Shown piece after piece: positions 34,470-41,886 of a stretch of 64,000 nt of DNA. Numbering within the stretch: position 1 is the stretch's first letter; each line of letters opens with the position of its first letter. The notes below the pieces were generated by a model that was not told where the DNA came from, did no database searches, and saw nothing but the letters and a program-made list of their open reading frames with translations. A program made the translations under genes and the position numbers. This DNA is from Candidatus Pelagibacter sp. (GTDB lineage Bacteria > Pseudomonadota > Alphaproteobacteria > Pelagibacterales > Pelagibacteraceae), in NCBI GenBank assembly GCA_028404615.1, contig JAOOBT010000003.1, forward strand, positions 62,001 through 126,000. Direction: 5' to 3'.

Positions 34470-34601
34470 TTAATAAATTAAATAAATTGAAATAATAACA
34501 ACCCAAAAAAAGGCGTAATATAAAATATAGCCTTTGACTGTGAAAGGCATCTTTTTAATTTTACGTTTTCCTTTTCCCTTGTATGGTTTTGATAATTCCA
34601 T
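34470..34601 (-). CDS. Small single-span membrane protein, 43 residues, before ferredoxin
   Basis: The frame runs from ATG at 34601 to TAA at 34470. The first 18 residues are strongly basic (K-P-Y-K-G-K-G-K-R-K-I-K-K), followed by a single hydrophobic helix of about 20 residues (G-Y-I-L-Y-Y-A-F-F-W-V-V), so the N-terminus should face the cytoplasm. Its stop is adjacent to the ferredoxin ATG, and it starts 25 bases after the proteorhodopsin terminator. No family is recognised. The position and the charge-helix design make a real gene likely, but no strong Shine-Dalgarno is visible. Confidence 0.65.
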   Translation of the reverse strand: MELSKPYKGKGKRKIKKMPFTVKGYILYYAFFWVVIISIYLIY

Positions 34602-34625
34602 TCTTATATATATAAGTATCTAAAG

Positions 34626-34657
34626 AAAAAGGGCAAGTATGCAAAACATACCCGCCC
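34626..34657 (-). terminator. Intrinsic terminator of the proteorhodopsin gene
   Basis: On the minus strand an 11-base stem (34657-34647 with 34641-34631, two mismatches) with GGGC at its foot and a 5-base loop is followed by T5 and more T's (34630 down). It begins 21 bases after the proteorhodopsin stop. On the plus strand T6 follows too, so it could act both ways. It separates highly expressed proteorhodopsin from the ferredoxin genes. Confidence 0.85.
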
Positions 34658-34678
34658 TTTTTTATAAGATATTATCTA

Positions 34679-35449
34679 TTATCTAGATGCTAATCTTGTG
34701 TTTTGCATTGCTGCTGCCCAAATAACTAGACCGAAAGCGATCTTGTTAACAAAGTCAGCTAAATTGTAAATTATGTTTAAAGCATTTGCATCAACACCAC
34801 CAGTTAGGTAACCGAAGATATATCCTAATGGATATATAGCCCAACCAATAGTAACGATTATTCTCATAGCGCTGAAAGCAGTAGACATTGCTTTGTTACC
34901 AGCTTTTGCCGCCATAGTTCCAGCTTCACCTGAGAATATTTCAAACAAGATGTAAATCCATCCAGCCATTCCAATTACGAAACCTACAAATGGTTGAATA
35001 TAACCAGCTTCACCTAAGTATCCACCGATTAACATTACTAATGAACCAATTAATAGCTTCCAGAATATAGAAGTTGGCACCTTTCTTACAGCTGCCAAGA
35101 TTAGATAGAATTCGATCATTTGAAGTGGCACTGTGATTAACCAGTCAATATATCTGTATACTGTCGGTGTATCACCTGTAGTCACCCAAACTTCTCTCAT
35201 ATACATGTAGTGAACGAATGCAACACCAGTTACAAGTCCAGCTACTGTTAAAGATGTTCTCCATGATGCAGCTACTGTGTTTCTTTCAGCAAAAAAGAAT
35301 ACTGTAGTTGCGATCATACCCATAGATACAAGCCAGAAAGATATTCCTACGAAATCTCCTGTCTCTAACATAGGGGTAGCTGCATTAGCAGAACCTGTTA
35401 AGCCTAATACGGCAACAGTTGCTAGTGCAAACATTTTTAATTTACTCAT
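34679..35449 (-). CDS. Proteorhodopsin, predicted blue-absorbing light-driven proton pump
   Basis: This 256-residue, seven-helix retinal protein has an N-terminal signal peptide (about residues 1-23, ending A-N-A-A). Counting with a +5 offset to the reference green proteorhodopsin, the counter-ion is D102 (R-Y-I-D-W), the proton donor E113 (M-I-E-F-Y), the retinal-binding lysine K236 (V-N-K-I-A-F-G) and the conserved H80 is present, so proton pumping is expected. The spectral tuning residue is Q110 (P-L-Q-M), equal to position 105; glutamine there gives blue absorption, leucine green. A GAGGGAGG Shine-Dalgarno precedes the ATG, and a strong terminator follows. Retinal synthesis genes are not in this window. 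Confidence 0.98.
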   Translation of the reverse strand: MSKLKMFALATVAVLGLTGSANAATPMLETGDFVGISFWLVSMGMIATTVFFFAERNTVAASWRTSLTVAGLVTGVAFVHYMYMREVWVTTGDTPTVYRYIDWLITVPLQMIEFYLILAAVRKVPTSIFWKLLIGSLVMLIGGYLGEAGYIQPFVGFVIGMAGWIYILFEIFSGEAGTMAAKAGNKAMSTAFSAMRIIVTIGWAIYPLGYIFGYLTGGVDANALNIIYNLADFVNKIAFGLVIWAAAMQNTRLASR

Positions 35450-35677
35450 GAAAACCTCCCTCGTTTGTTTAGTTTTCCATTTAGTTTATATATAAACTAC
35501 TCGGACAAGTGAAAACTTACTCACTACCGAATAACTTGACGGGAACCATAGTAAAAAAAAAAGTTACAGTGAAGTGTTTTTTTCGTCAAAAAAGGCCATT
35601 TTTATTGGTTTTTTTATTTTTTTTTGGGGATATTTATGAAATACTCCTAAAAATAACCGAAATTCGAGGAGGGAGAA
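35450..35677. other. 228-base divergent intergenic region, proteorhodopsin to prpE
   Basis: This is the longest gene-free gap in the window. It must hold promoters for proteorhodopsin (leftward) and prpE (rightward). It contains a 14-base perfect palindrome at 35484-35497, a less AT-rich central part (35498-35575), and long T-runs near 35576-35625. A 61-codon open frame at 35509-35694 overlaps the prpE start and has no coding character. I recognise no riboswitch or small RNA. Confidence 0.5.
35484..35515 (-). promoter_or_regulatory. Candidate proteorhodopsin promoter with palindromic -10 region
   Basis: On the minus strand TTTTCA (35515-35510) and TATATA (35492-35487) are 17 bases apart; the -10 lies inside a 14-base palindrome (GTTTATATATAAAC, 35484-35497). 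The start would fall near 35480, giving a leader of about 30 bases with the GAGGGAGG ribosome site. The palindrome may instead be a regulator site. Confidence 0.35.
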
Positions 35678-37576
35678 TTGAGTCGAAAATATAAAGAAAT
35701 TTACGATAAATCTATTAAAAATAAAGAAAATTTCTGGAAAGAAGTATCAGAAAATATTTTTTGGTACAAAAAACCTACTAAAATTCTTAATACAAATAAC
35801 CCTCCTTTCTATAAGTGGTTTGAAGATGGAATAACCAACACTTGTTATAACGCTTTAGATCTTCATATCGATAAAGGTAAAGGTGAAAAATTAGCAATTA
35901 TCTATGACAGTCCGATTACAGGAGTAAAAAAAAATATTTCTTATACCGAATTAAGAGAAAAAGTTTCATTGTTCGCTGGAGCTTTAAAGAGTCAAGGTAT
36001 TACCAAAGGAGACAGAGTAATAATCTATATGCCGATGATTCCTGAGGCAGTTGTAGCCATGTTAGCTTGCGGTAGAATTGGTGCAGTCCACTCTGTGGTG
36101 TTTGGCGGATTTGCTGCAAACGAATTGGCCAGCAGAATAGACGACTCAAAAGCAAAGATTATTGTTACAGCATCATGTGGTTACGAGCCTGGAAAAACAG
36201 TTCATTATAAACCTTTGGTTAACAAAGCTTTAGAACTTGCAAATCATAAACCTCATAAGTGTATAATTTTTCAAAGAGAGAAAGATAAAGCAGAATTAAA
36301 TCCTAAAATAGATATTACCTGGGAAGAAGCGCATAAAGGCGTAAAACCAGCTGAATGTGAACAGATGAATGCTAATGACTATGCTTACATTCTTTACACA
36401 TCTGGAACCACTGGTTTGCCAAAGGGAATAGTGAGAGATATTGGGGGGCACATCGTTGCTTTAAAATGGACGATGAAAAATATTTATAATATTGAACCAG
36501 ATGACGTATGGTGGTCAGCAAGTGATATTGGTTGGATTGTTGGTCATTCTTATATTGTGTATGCTCCATTATTTTATGGATGTACTACAGTCTTATTTGA
36601 AGGTAAGCCAGTTGGCACTCCAGATGCAGGAGTTTTTTGGAGAATAATTTCAGAACATAAAGTAAAATCTCTTTTTACAGCACCAACTGCTATTAGAGCT
36701 ATCAAAAAGGAGGATCCGAATGGAAAATTTTTTAAAAAATATGATTTAAGTAAATTTGATAAATTGTTTTTAGCAGGTGAGCGAGCCGACCCTGACACTA
36801 TTAAGTGGTTTGAAAAATTATCCAATTCACCTGTGATAGATCATTGGTGGCAAACTGAGACGAGTTGGGCAATTACATCTGATTGCACAGGAATAGAGTC
36901 ATTTCCTGTAAAATACGGATCAGCATTTAAACCAGTTCCTGGCTATGATTTAAAAGTTTTAAATTCTGAAGGTAAAGAAGTAGGTGCAGGAAAAATGGGT
37001 GACATTGTAGTTAAACTTCCCTTGCCGCCAGGAACTTTTCCAACGTTATGGGGTGCAGACAAAAGATATAAAGAAAATTATATGACAACTTATCCTGGTT
37101 ATTACCAAACTTACGACGCAGGACACATCGATGAAGACGGTTACGTTTGGATTATGTCCAGAACAGATGATATTATAAACGTAGCAGGTCATAGATTATC
37201 TACTGGGGCAATCGAAGAAGTATTAGCTGAACATAATGATGTAGCCGAATGTGCTGTTATTGGTATTGCTGATAAATTAAAAGGGCAGCTTCCTATAGGC
37301 TTACTTGCTTTAAAAGCTGGAGTTACAAAAGATAAGAAAGATATAATCAACGAATGTATAAAGATGGTCAGAGAAAAAGTTGGTCCCGTAGCAGCTTTTA
37401 AAATAGCAATTATCGTAAAAAGATTGCCAAAAACAAGATCGGGAAAAGTTTTAAGAGGAACAGTAAGAAAGATTGCTGATAATGAGCCTTATAAAATGCC
37501 AGCCACAATAGATGATCCAGCTATCTTAGATGAAATAAAAGCTGACCTAGTTGAGAACAAAATTTTAAAACTTTAG
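35678..37576 (+). CDS. prpE: Propionyl-CoA synthetase (acetyl-CoA synthetase-like)
   Basis: This 632-residue AMP-forming acyl-CoA ligase has the P-loop Y-T-S-G-T-T-G-L-P-K-G near residues 238-248, D-H-W-W-Q-T-E-T near 387-394 and the acylated lysine motif S-G-K-V-L-R-G near 586-592. The D-H-W-W-Q-T-E-T form and the F-W-x-E-V-S-E-N start match PrpE rather than Acs, which usually has D-T-W-W-Q-T-E-T, but acetate is also possible as substrate. The start is TTG at 35678 behind a strong GAGGAGGGAG Shine-Dalgarno. It is divergent from proteorhodopsin and overlaps pyrC by 12 bp at its end. With the aldehyde dehydrogenase at 24130 it suggests use of small carbon compounds. Confidence 0.85.
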   Translation: MSRKYKEIYDKSIKNKENFWKEVSENIFWYKKPTKILNTNNPPFYKWFEDGITNTCYNALDLHIDKGKGEKLAIIYDSPITGVKKNISYTELREKVSLFAGALKSQGITKGDRVIIYMPMIPEAVVAMLACGRIGAVHSVVFGGFAANELASRIDDSKAKIIVTASCGYEPGKTVHYKPLVNKALELANHKPHKCIIFQREKDKAELNPKIDITWEEAHKGVKPAECEQMNANDYAYILYTSGTTGLPKGIVRDIGGHIVALKWTMKNIYNIEPDDVWWSASDIGWIVGHSYIVYAPLFYGCTTVLFEGKPVGTPDAGVFWRIISEHKVKSLFTAPTAIRAIKKEDPNGKFFKKYDLSKFDKLFLAGERADPDTIKWFEKLSNSPVIDHWWQTETSWAITSDCTGIESFPVKYGSAFKPVPGYDLKVLNSEGKEVGAGKMGDIVVKLPLPPGTFPTLWGADKRYKENYMTTYPGYYQTYDAGHIDEDGYVWIMSRTDDIINVAGHRLSTGAIEEVLAEHNDVAECAVIGIADKLKGQLPIGLLALKAGVTKDKKDIINECIKMVREKVGPVAAFKIAIIVKRLPKTRSGKVLRGTVRKIADNEPYKMPATIDDPAILDEIKADLVENKILKL

Positions 37577-38878
37577 TGGTGTTCCTTTAGACTCTACCAT
37601 CACTTTACCATTAGACATTACTATATGACCATTTACGATCGTAGCTACAGGGAAACCTTTTACTTTATGATTATTAAAAGGTGTCCAACCACATTTACTT
37701 GCTATCAGCTCATTTTTAATAACAACCTCTTTATTCATATCAGCAACCGTTAAATCTGCGTCGTAACCCTCTTTTAAAAATCCCTTATTTTTAATCCCAA
37801 AAATTTTACAAGGATTTTCACACATTAGATTTATCAATTGTTGAAGTGTTAGTTTTCCATTGTTTACATGGTCCAGCATAACTGGAAAAATAGTTTGAAC
37901 TCCTGGCATACCTGAAGGAGAATTGGGATACTCTTTGTCTTTATTTTGTTTTAAGTGTGGGGCGTGGTCGGAACCCAACACATCAACTATATCATTCTTA
38001 ATTGCCACCCATAAACTATCATAGTGTTCTTTAGTCCTTAAAGGTGGATTCATTTGAGCATAAGTTCCAAGTTTGTCATAACAATCTGGTGCGTACATAG
38101 TTAAATGCTGGGGTGTAGTTTCAAAAGTAACATTTTTTTTGTGCATAGCTAAAAAATCTACTTCTTCTCTAGTAGTTACATGAAGAACATGAATCTTTTT
38201 ATTATATCTTTCCGCAATTTTAACCACTCTACGAGTAGATGACATTGCAACTTCTGTATTTCTCCACTCTGCATGTGAATGGACATCACCTTTTTTTATA
38301 AATTTTTTTCTTAGTTTAATAATATCTTCGTCTTCAGAGTGAATAGAAACAATTCTATCGCTACTGGAAATTACTTTTTCAATGTCAGCCTCTTTATCTA
38401 CCAATAAGTTTCCTGTTGAAGAACCCGCAAATAACTTTACACCACAACATCCTTCAACATCTTTTAACTTAGCAAGTTGATCAATATTATCTGGTGTCGC
38501 TCCGAAATAAAAAGCATAATTACTATGCATTCGATTTTTTGCAGCCTGTAATTTTTTATCAAATTCTACTAAATTAGACGTAGGAGGATTGGTATTAGGC
38601 ATTTCAAATAAAGATGTTACGCCGCCCAATACTGCCGCTCGACTGCCGCTTTCTAAATCCTCCGCATCGGTTGATCCTGGCTCTCTAAAATGCACTTGGG
38701 TATCTATAATACCTGGTAAAACAACTTTATCTGTAGCATCATAAACTTTTGAGCTGTTGAGTTCGATTTTGCCAATCTTTTTAATTTTATTATCTAGTAA
38801 ACCAATATCTGTTTTTGTGAGCTTACCATCTATGTAGCAAGAACCATTTTTTATAATGAGACTAAAATTATCAGACAT
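37565..38878 (-). CDS. pyrC: Dihydroorotase, class I type
   Basis: This 437-residue amidohydrolase matches dihydroorotase, which closes carbamoyl-aspartate to dihydroorotate in pyrimidine synthesis. The metal site is visible as D-T-Q-V-H-F-R-E-P-G (near residues 59-68), the lysine region G-V-K-L-F-A-G near 148-154, later histidines in S-I-H-S-E-D and H-V-L-H-V-T, and G-S-D-H-A-P-H near 310-316. The H-F-R-E-P-G form favours dihydroorotase over allantoinase or hydantoinase, but these relatives are hard to exclude by eye. Its last 12 bases overlap prpE; its start is divergent from ygfZ with a 38-base gap. Confidence 0.82.
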   Translation of the reverse strand: MSDNFSLIIKNGSCYIDGKLTKTDIGLLDNKIKKIGKIELNSSKVYDATDKVVLPGIIDTQVHFREPGSTDAEDLESGSRAAVLGGVTSLFEMPNTNPPTSNLVEFDKKLQAAKNRMHSNYAFYFGATPDNIDQLAKLKDVEGCCGVKLFAGSSTGNLLVDKEADIEKVISSSDRIVSIHSEDEDIIKLRKKFIKKGDVHSHAEWRNTEVAMSSTRRVVKIAERYNKKIHVLHVTTREEVDFLAMHKKNVTFETTPQHLTMYAPDCYDKLGTYAQMNPPLRTKEHYDSLWVAIKNDIVDVLGSDHAPHLKQNKDKEYPNSPSGMPGVQTIFPVMLDHVNNGKLTLQQLINLMCENPCKIFGIKNKGFLKEGYDADLTVADMNKEVVIKNELIASKCGWTPFNNHKVKGFPVATIVNGHIVMSNGKVMVESKGTPLKF

Positions 38879-38916
38879 GATTTAAAAAATATACTATACA
38901 GTATATATTTACAAAT

Positions 38917-39798
38917 ATGGAAAAAGATCAAATTATTTTATTAGAGAACCGTGGATTAATTTCAATAACAGGAGAAGATATCAAAAATTTTCTTCAAAAT
39001 ATCATTACTAATGATATTGAAAAAGTAAGTTCATCTGCCTCGATATTTTCAGCTCTTTTTACACCTCAAGGTAAATATTTATTTGAATTTTTTTTGATAC
39101 AATCAAAGAAAGGTTATTTATTAGATTGTGATAATCAATTTACAAACGAGATAATAAATTATTTATTAAAATATAGATTAAGATCAAAAATTGAAATAAC
39201 AGATATATCTGAGGATTATGTAATTGGAATAATTAACTCAGAAAAGTTTTTAGATATACAAAAAAGTGAAAATAAAACTGGAGATACGATTGAATTTAGA
39301 GATAGTACTCTATTTCTAGATCCTCGAAATAAAAATTTAGGTGCAAGAATAGTTTCAACATTAGAAAAATTGCATCTCACAATTAAAAAATTAAACTTAA
39401 AGATAATAAAACCTGATACATATTTTGCAAAAGCACATTCTTTAGGAATTCCAATAAAAGGTATTCAAAATTTAAAAGATCAATTATTTGGATTAGAGGC
39501 AAATTTTGAAGAGCTTAACGCAATTGATTTCAAAAAGGGATGCTATATCGGTCAAGAAAATACTGCTAGAATGAAATTAAAGGAAAAATTAAGAAGAAGA
39601 TTATTGCCAATCTATTCTTCAGAAAAATTAAATGTTGGAGAAGAACTATTTTATAATAAGGTTAAAGTTGGCAAAATACTTATAGATCAACCCTATCCAT
39701 TTGGCTTAATAAAAGTGGTTGATCCTAATATTAAAGAATTTGAAAATACAGAGCTTCTTGCAAACACCAAAAAATGTAAAATTTTAAAGAGCGTTTAA
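38917..39798 (+). CDS. ygfZ: YgfZ/GcvT-like folate-binding Fe-S cluster maintenance protein
   Basis: This 293-residue protein is a relative of GcvT with the YgfZ signature K-G-C-Y-I-G-Q-E near residues 207-214, the key cysteine included. The N-terminal G-x-D-x-x-x-F-L-Q-N-I-I-T-N-D-I block is also typical. YgfZ/IbaG-type proteins need tetrahydrofolate and support repair or assembly of some iron-sulfur enzymes; NadA, coded 260 bases further on, is such an enzyme. The true glycine cleavage T protein would be longer and lack K-G-C-Y-x-G-Q-E. It is divergent from pyrC and overlaps the 39-residue ORF on the other strand by 15 bp. Confidence 0.88.
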   Translation: MEKDQIILLENRGLISITGEDIKNFLQNIITNDIEKVSSSASIFSALFTPQGKYLFEFFLIQSKKGYLLDCDNQFTNEIINYLLKYRLRSKIEITDISEDYVIGIINSEKFLDIQKSENKTGDTIEFRDSTLFLDPRNKNLGARIVSTLEKLHLTIKKLNLKIIKPDTYFAKAHSLGIPIKGIQNLKDQLFGLEANFEELNAIDFKKGCYIGQENTARMKLKEKLRRRLLPIYSSEKLNVGEELFYNKVKVGKILIDQPYPFGLIKVVDPNIKEFENTELLANTKKCKILKSV

Positions 39799-39903
39799 TA
39801 ATCTTGAAAGAGAAGCTAAGATCCCATAACCACTCAATTCAATAAAAGCTATAACTAAAATTATAAGCACTATTCGTTTATTTTTTTTTAAATATTCAAT
39901 CAT
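39784..39903 (-). CDS. Small single-span membrane protein, 39 residues, next to tRNA-Leu
   Basis: The frame runs from ATG at 39903 to TAA at 39784. A basic start (Y-L-K-K-N-K-R) is followed by one hydrophobic helix (I-V-L-I-I-L-V-I-A-F-I-E) and a short tail. An AAAGGT-like Shine-Dalgarno lies about 7 bases before the ATG. It starts 13 bases after the 3' end of tRNA-Leu on the same strand, so it may be read from the tRNA transcript. Its end overlaps ygfZ by 15 bp. No family recognised; the site and design argue for a real gene, but the length allows chance. Confidence 0.5.
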   Translation of the reverse strand: MIEYLKKNKRIVLIILVIAFIELSGYGILASLSRLLNAL

Positions 39904-39916
39904 AAATAACCTTTTT

Positions 39917-40000
39917 TGGTGCGGTCGGAGAGACTCGAACTCTCACGGGAAACCCACACGCCCCTCAAGCGTGCCTGTCTACCAATTTCAGCACGACCGC
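39917..40000 (-). tRNA. tRNA-Leu (anticodon GAG)
   Basis: On the minus strand the acceptor stem GCGGTCG (40000-39994) pairs with CGACCGC, followed by the discriminator A and an encoded CCA at 39919-39917. The anticodon stem CACGC/GCGTG encloses the loop TTGAGGG, giving GAG, which reads CUC and CUU leucine codons. A T-arm with GTTCGAG and a long class II variable arm are present, as expected for leucine. Length is 84 bases. Confidence 0.97.
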
Positions 40001-40061
40001 TTTAATAATGCGACAATAAATGAATGACAATATTAGTTCAAGTTGATAGATTAGAATAAGT

Positions 40062-41051
40062 ATGTCTGCACAAGAACAGTTTAATAGAAGCTCTTCTGAG
40101 ATTTATAAAAAGATCTCAAAACACGTTCCTGAAATAGAGTGGAAAGTGCATGCACCTCTAATAGAGAAAATTAATAAATTAAAAAAAGAGAAGAATGCTG
40201 TAATTCTTGCTCATAATTATCAAACGCCAGAAATATACCATGGAGTTTCTGATATTGCGGCTGACTCATTAGCCCTTGCAGTTGAAGCTGCAAAAACCTC
40301 AGCTGATATAATAGTTCTTTGCGGAGTTCATTTTATGGCTGAGACAGCAAAATTAATGAGTCCAGATAAAAAAGTTTTAATTCCTGATATGGATGCGGGT
40401 TGTTCACTAGCTGCTTCATTAACTGGTGAAGATGTGAGATTGTTAAAAAAACAATATCCGGGTGTTCCAGTTGTTTCGTATGTAAACACTTCAGCAGACG
40501 TGAAAGCTGAAACAGACGTATGTTGTACCTCCGCTAATGCAGTTAAAGTGGTAGAGTCATTAAACACTGATAAAGTAATATTCTTGCCTGACCAGCATTT
40601 AGCAAATTATGTAGCTAAACAAACTAAAGTAAAAATAATTTCTTGGAAAGGCTCTTGTATTGTGCATGAACAGTTTTCACCAAAGGAAATTCAAGATATA
40701 AGAAAAGCAAATCCTGGAATTAAAGTTATAGGTCACCCCGAGTGTCCAAGTGATGTTTTAGATGCATGTGATTTCGCTGGTTCAACTGGTGGTATGATCG
40801 ATTATGTTAAAAAAAATCAACCTAAGAAGGTTATGTTAGTTACTGAATGTTCGATGAGTGATAATGTTCAAGCAGATAATCCTAATGTTGAATTTATTAA
40901 GCCATGCAATCTTTGTCCTTACATGAAAAAAATTACCTTACAGAAAATTCTTGATTGTTTAGAGAATGAAAAGAATGAAATTTTCATTGATGAAAAAATG
41001 GCTAAAGCAGCAAGACAATCTGTGCAAAGAATGACTGAAATTGGTCGTTAG
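40062..41051 (+). CDS. nadA: Quinolinate synthase
   Basis: NadA condenses iminoaspartate with dihydroxyacetone phosphate to quinolinate, the precursor of NAD, using a [4Fe-4S] cluster. The 329-residue protein has A-H-N-Y-Q near residue 50, C-G-V-H-F-M-A-E-T-A-K near 87-97, the N-T-S-A-D-V-K-A-x-T-D-V-C-C-T-S-A-N block, G-H-P-E-C near 226-230 and C-N-L-C-P-Y-M near 284-290; cysteines from these blocks hold the cluster. It overlaps nadC by 11 bp. nadB (L-aspartate oxidase), often between or next to them, is not here. Confidence 0.97.
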   Translation: MSAQEQFNRSSSEIYKKISKHVPEIEWKVHAPLIEKINKLKKEKNAVILAHNYQTPEIYHGVSDIAADSLALAVEAAKTSADIIVLCGVHFMAETAKLMSPDKKVLIPDMDAGCSLAASLTGEDVRLLKKQYPGVPVVSYVNTSADVKAETDVCCTSANAVKVVESLNTDKVIFLPDQHLANYVAKQTKVKIISWKGSCIVHEQFSPKEIQDIRKANPGIKVIGHPECPSDVLDACDFAGSTGGMIDYVKKNQPKKVMLVTECSMSDNVQADNPNVEFIKPCNLCPYMKKITLQKILDCLENEKNEIFIDEKMAKAARQSVQRMTEIGR

Positions 41052-41886
41052 ATCAGTGCAAAAATTAAATCAATTTTATATCAAATCAGTAGTAAAAATG
41101 GCTTTGGAGGAAGACCTAAGACCTAGAGGTGACATAACTACTAAACTCATAAAATCAAAAAATGAGATGATTAAGGCTAGGATAATAGCTAAACAAGATG
41201 GAATAGTTGCTGGATTAGAGTTCTGCAAAGCGGCCTTTAAATTAATTGGAAGAGAAACAGTCTTCATCAAAAAAGTCTCTGATGGAAAAAAAATTAAAAA
41301 GAACAAGGTGATTGCTGAAATAAAAGCTATGACAAAAACCATCTTAAAAGCTGAAAGAACCGCTTTAAATTTTCTGAATCATGCCTCAGGTATTGCAACA
41401 ATTACTAATCAATTTGTAAAAAAGATTAGTAAAAAAACAAAGATCTGTTGCACCAGAAAAACAACACCGAATTTACGAACACTTGAAAAATATGCGGTGA
41501 AAAAAGGCGGAGGGTATAATCATAGATACAATTTAAGTGATGAAATTCTTATTAAAGATAATCATATTAGTGTATCTAAAAGTCTTAGCGGTTTGATAAA
41601 AAAAGCTATAAAAACAAAAAAAATTATTACTGTTGAAATAGAAAATATCAATCAACTCAAACAGGTTTTAGGTTTAAAATTTAAAAGAATACTTTTTGAT
41701 AATATGAACTCCTCACAATTAAAAAAATGCATTAAGCTTTGTAAAAACAAGTATCAAACAGAGTACTCTGGTAATGCTACTTTAAAAAATATCAAACAAA
41801 TATCAAAAACAGGGATAGATAGAATTTCAGTAGGAGCGATTACCCATAGCGCTAAATCATTTGACTCAACTTTATTATTTAGATAG
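41041..41886 (+). CDS. nadC: Nicotinate-nucleotide diphosphorylase (carboxylating)
   Basis: NadC turns quinolinate and PRPP into nicotinate mononucleotide with loss of CO2. Family blocks in order: E-D-L-R-P-R-G-D-I-T-T near residues 24-34, L-N-F-L-N-H-A-S-G-I-A-T near 112-123, T-R-K-T-T-P-x-L-R near 139-147, G-G-G-Y-N-H-R near 156-162 and K-D-N-H-I near 172-176. The longest frame starts with TTG at 41041, overlapping nadA by 11 bp; a GTG at 41056 is an alternative giving 276 residues. The end overlaps ppdK by 12 bp on the opposite strand. Confidence 0.96.
   Translation: MVVRSVQKLNQFYIKSVVKMALEEDLRPRGDITTKLIKSKNEMIKARIIAKQDGIVAGLEFCKAAFKLIGRETVFIKKVSDGKKIKKNKVIAEIKAMTKTILKAERTALNFLNHASGIATITNQFVKKISKKTKICCTRKTTPNLRTLEKYAVKKGGGYNHRYNLSDEILIKDNHISVSKSLSGLIKKAIKTKKIITVEIENINQLKQVLGLKFKRILFDNMNSSQLKKCIKLCKNKYQTEYSGNATLKNIKQISKTGIDRISVGAITHSAKSFDSTLLFR

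Noticed and set aside
35509..35694. 61-codon open frame in the proteorhodopsin-prpE gap
   Set aside because: It runs through T-rich non-coding DNA, overlaps the well-supported TTG start of prpE, and has no Shine-Dalgarno or coding character.
39998..40030. TTGTCA-17-TATTAA promoter for tRNA-Leu
   Set aside because: The predicted transcription start would lie inside the mature tRNA, so it cannot serve this gene.
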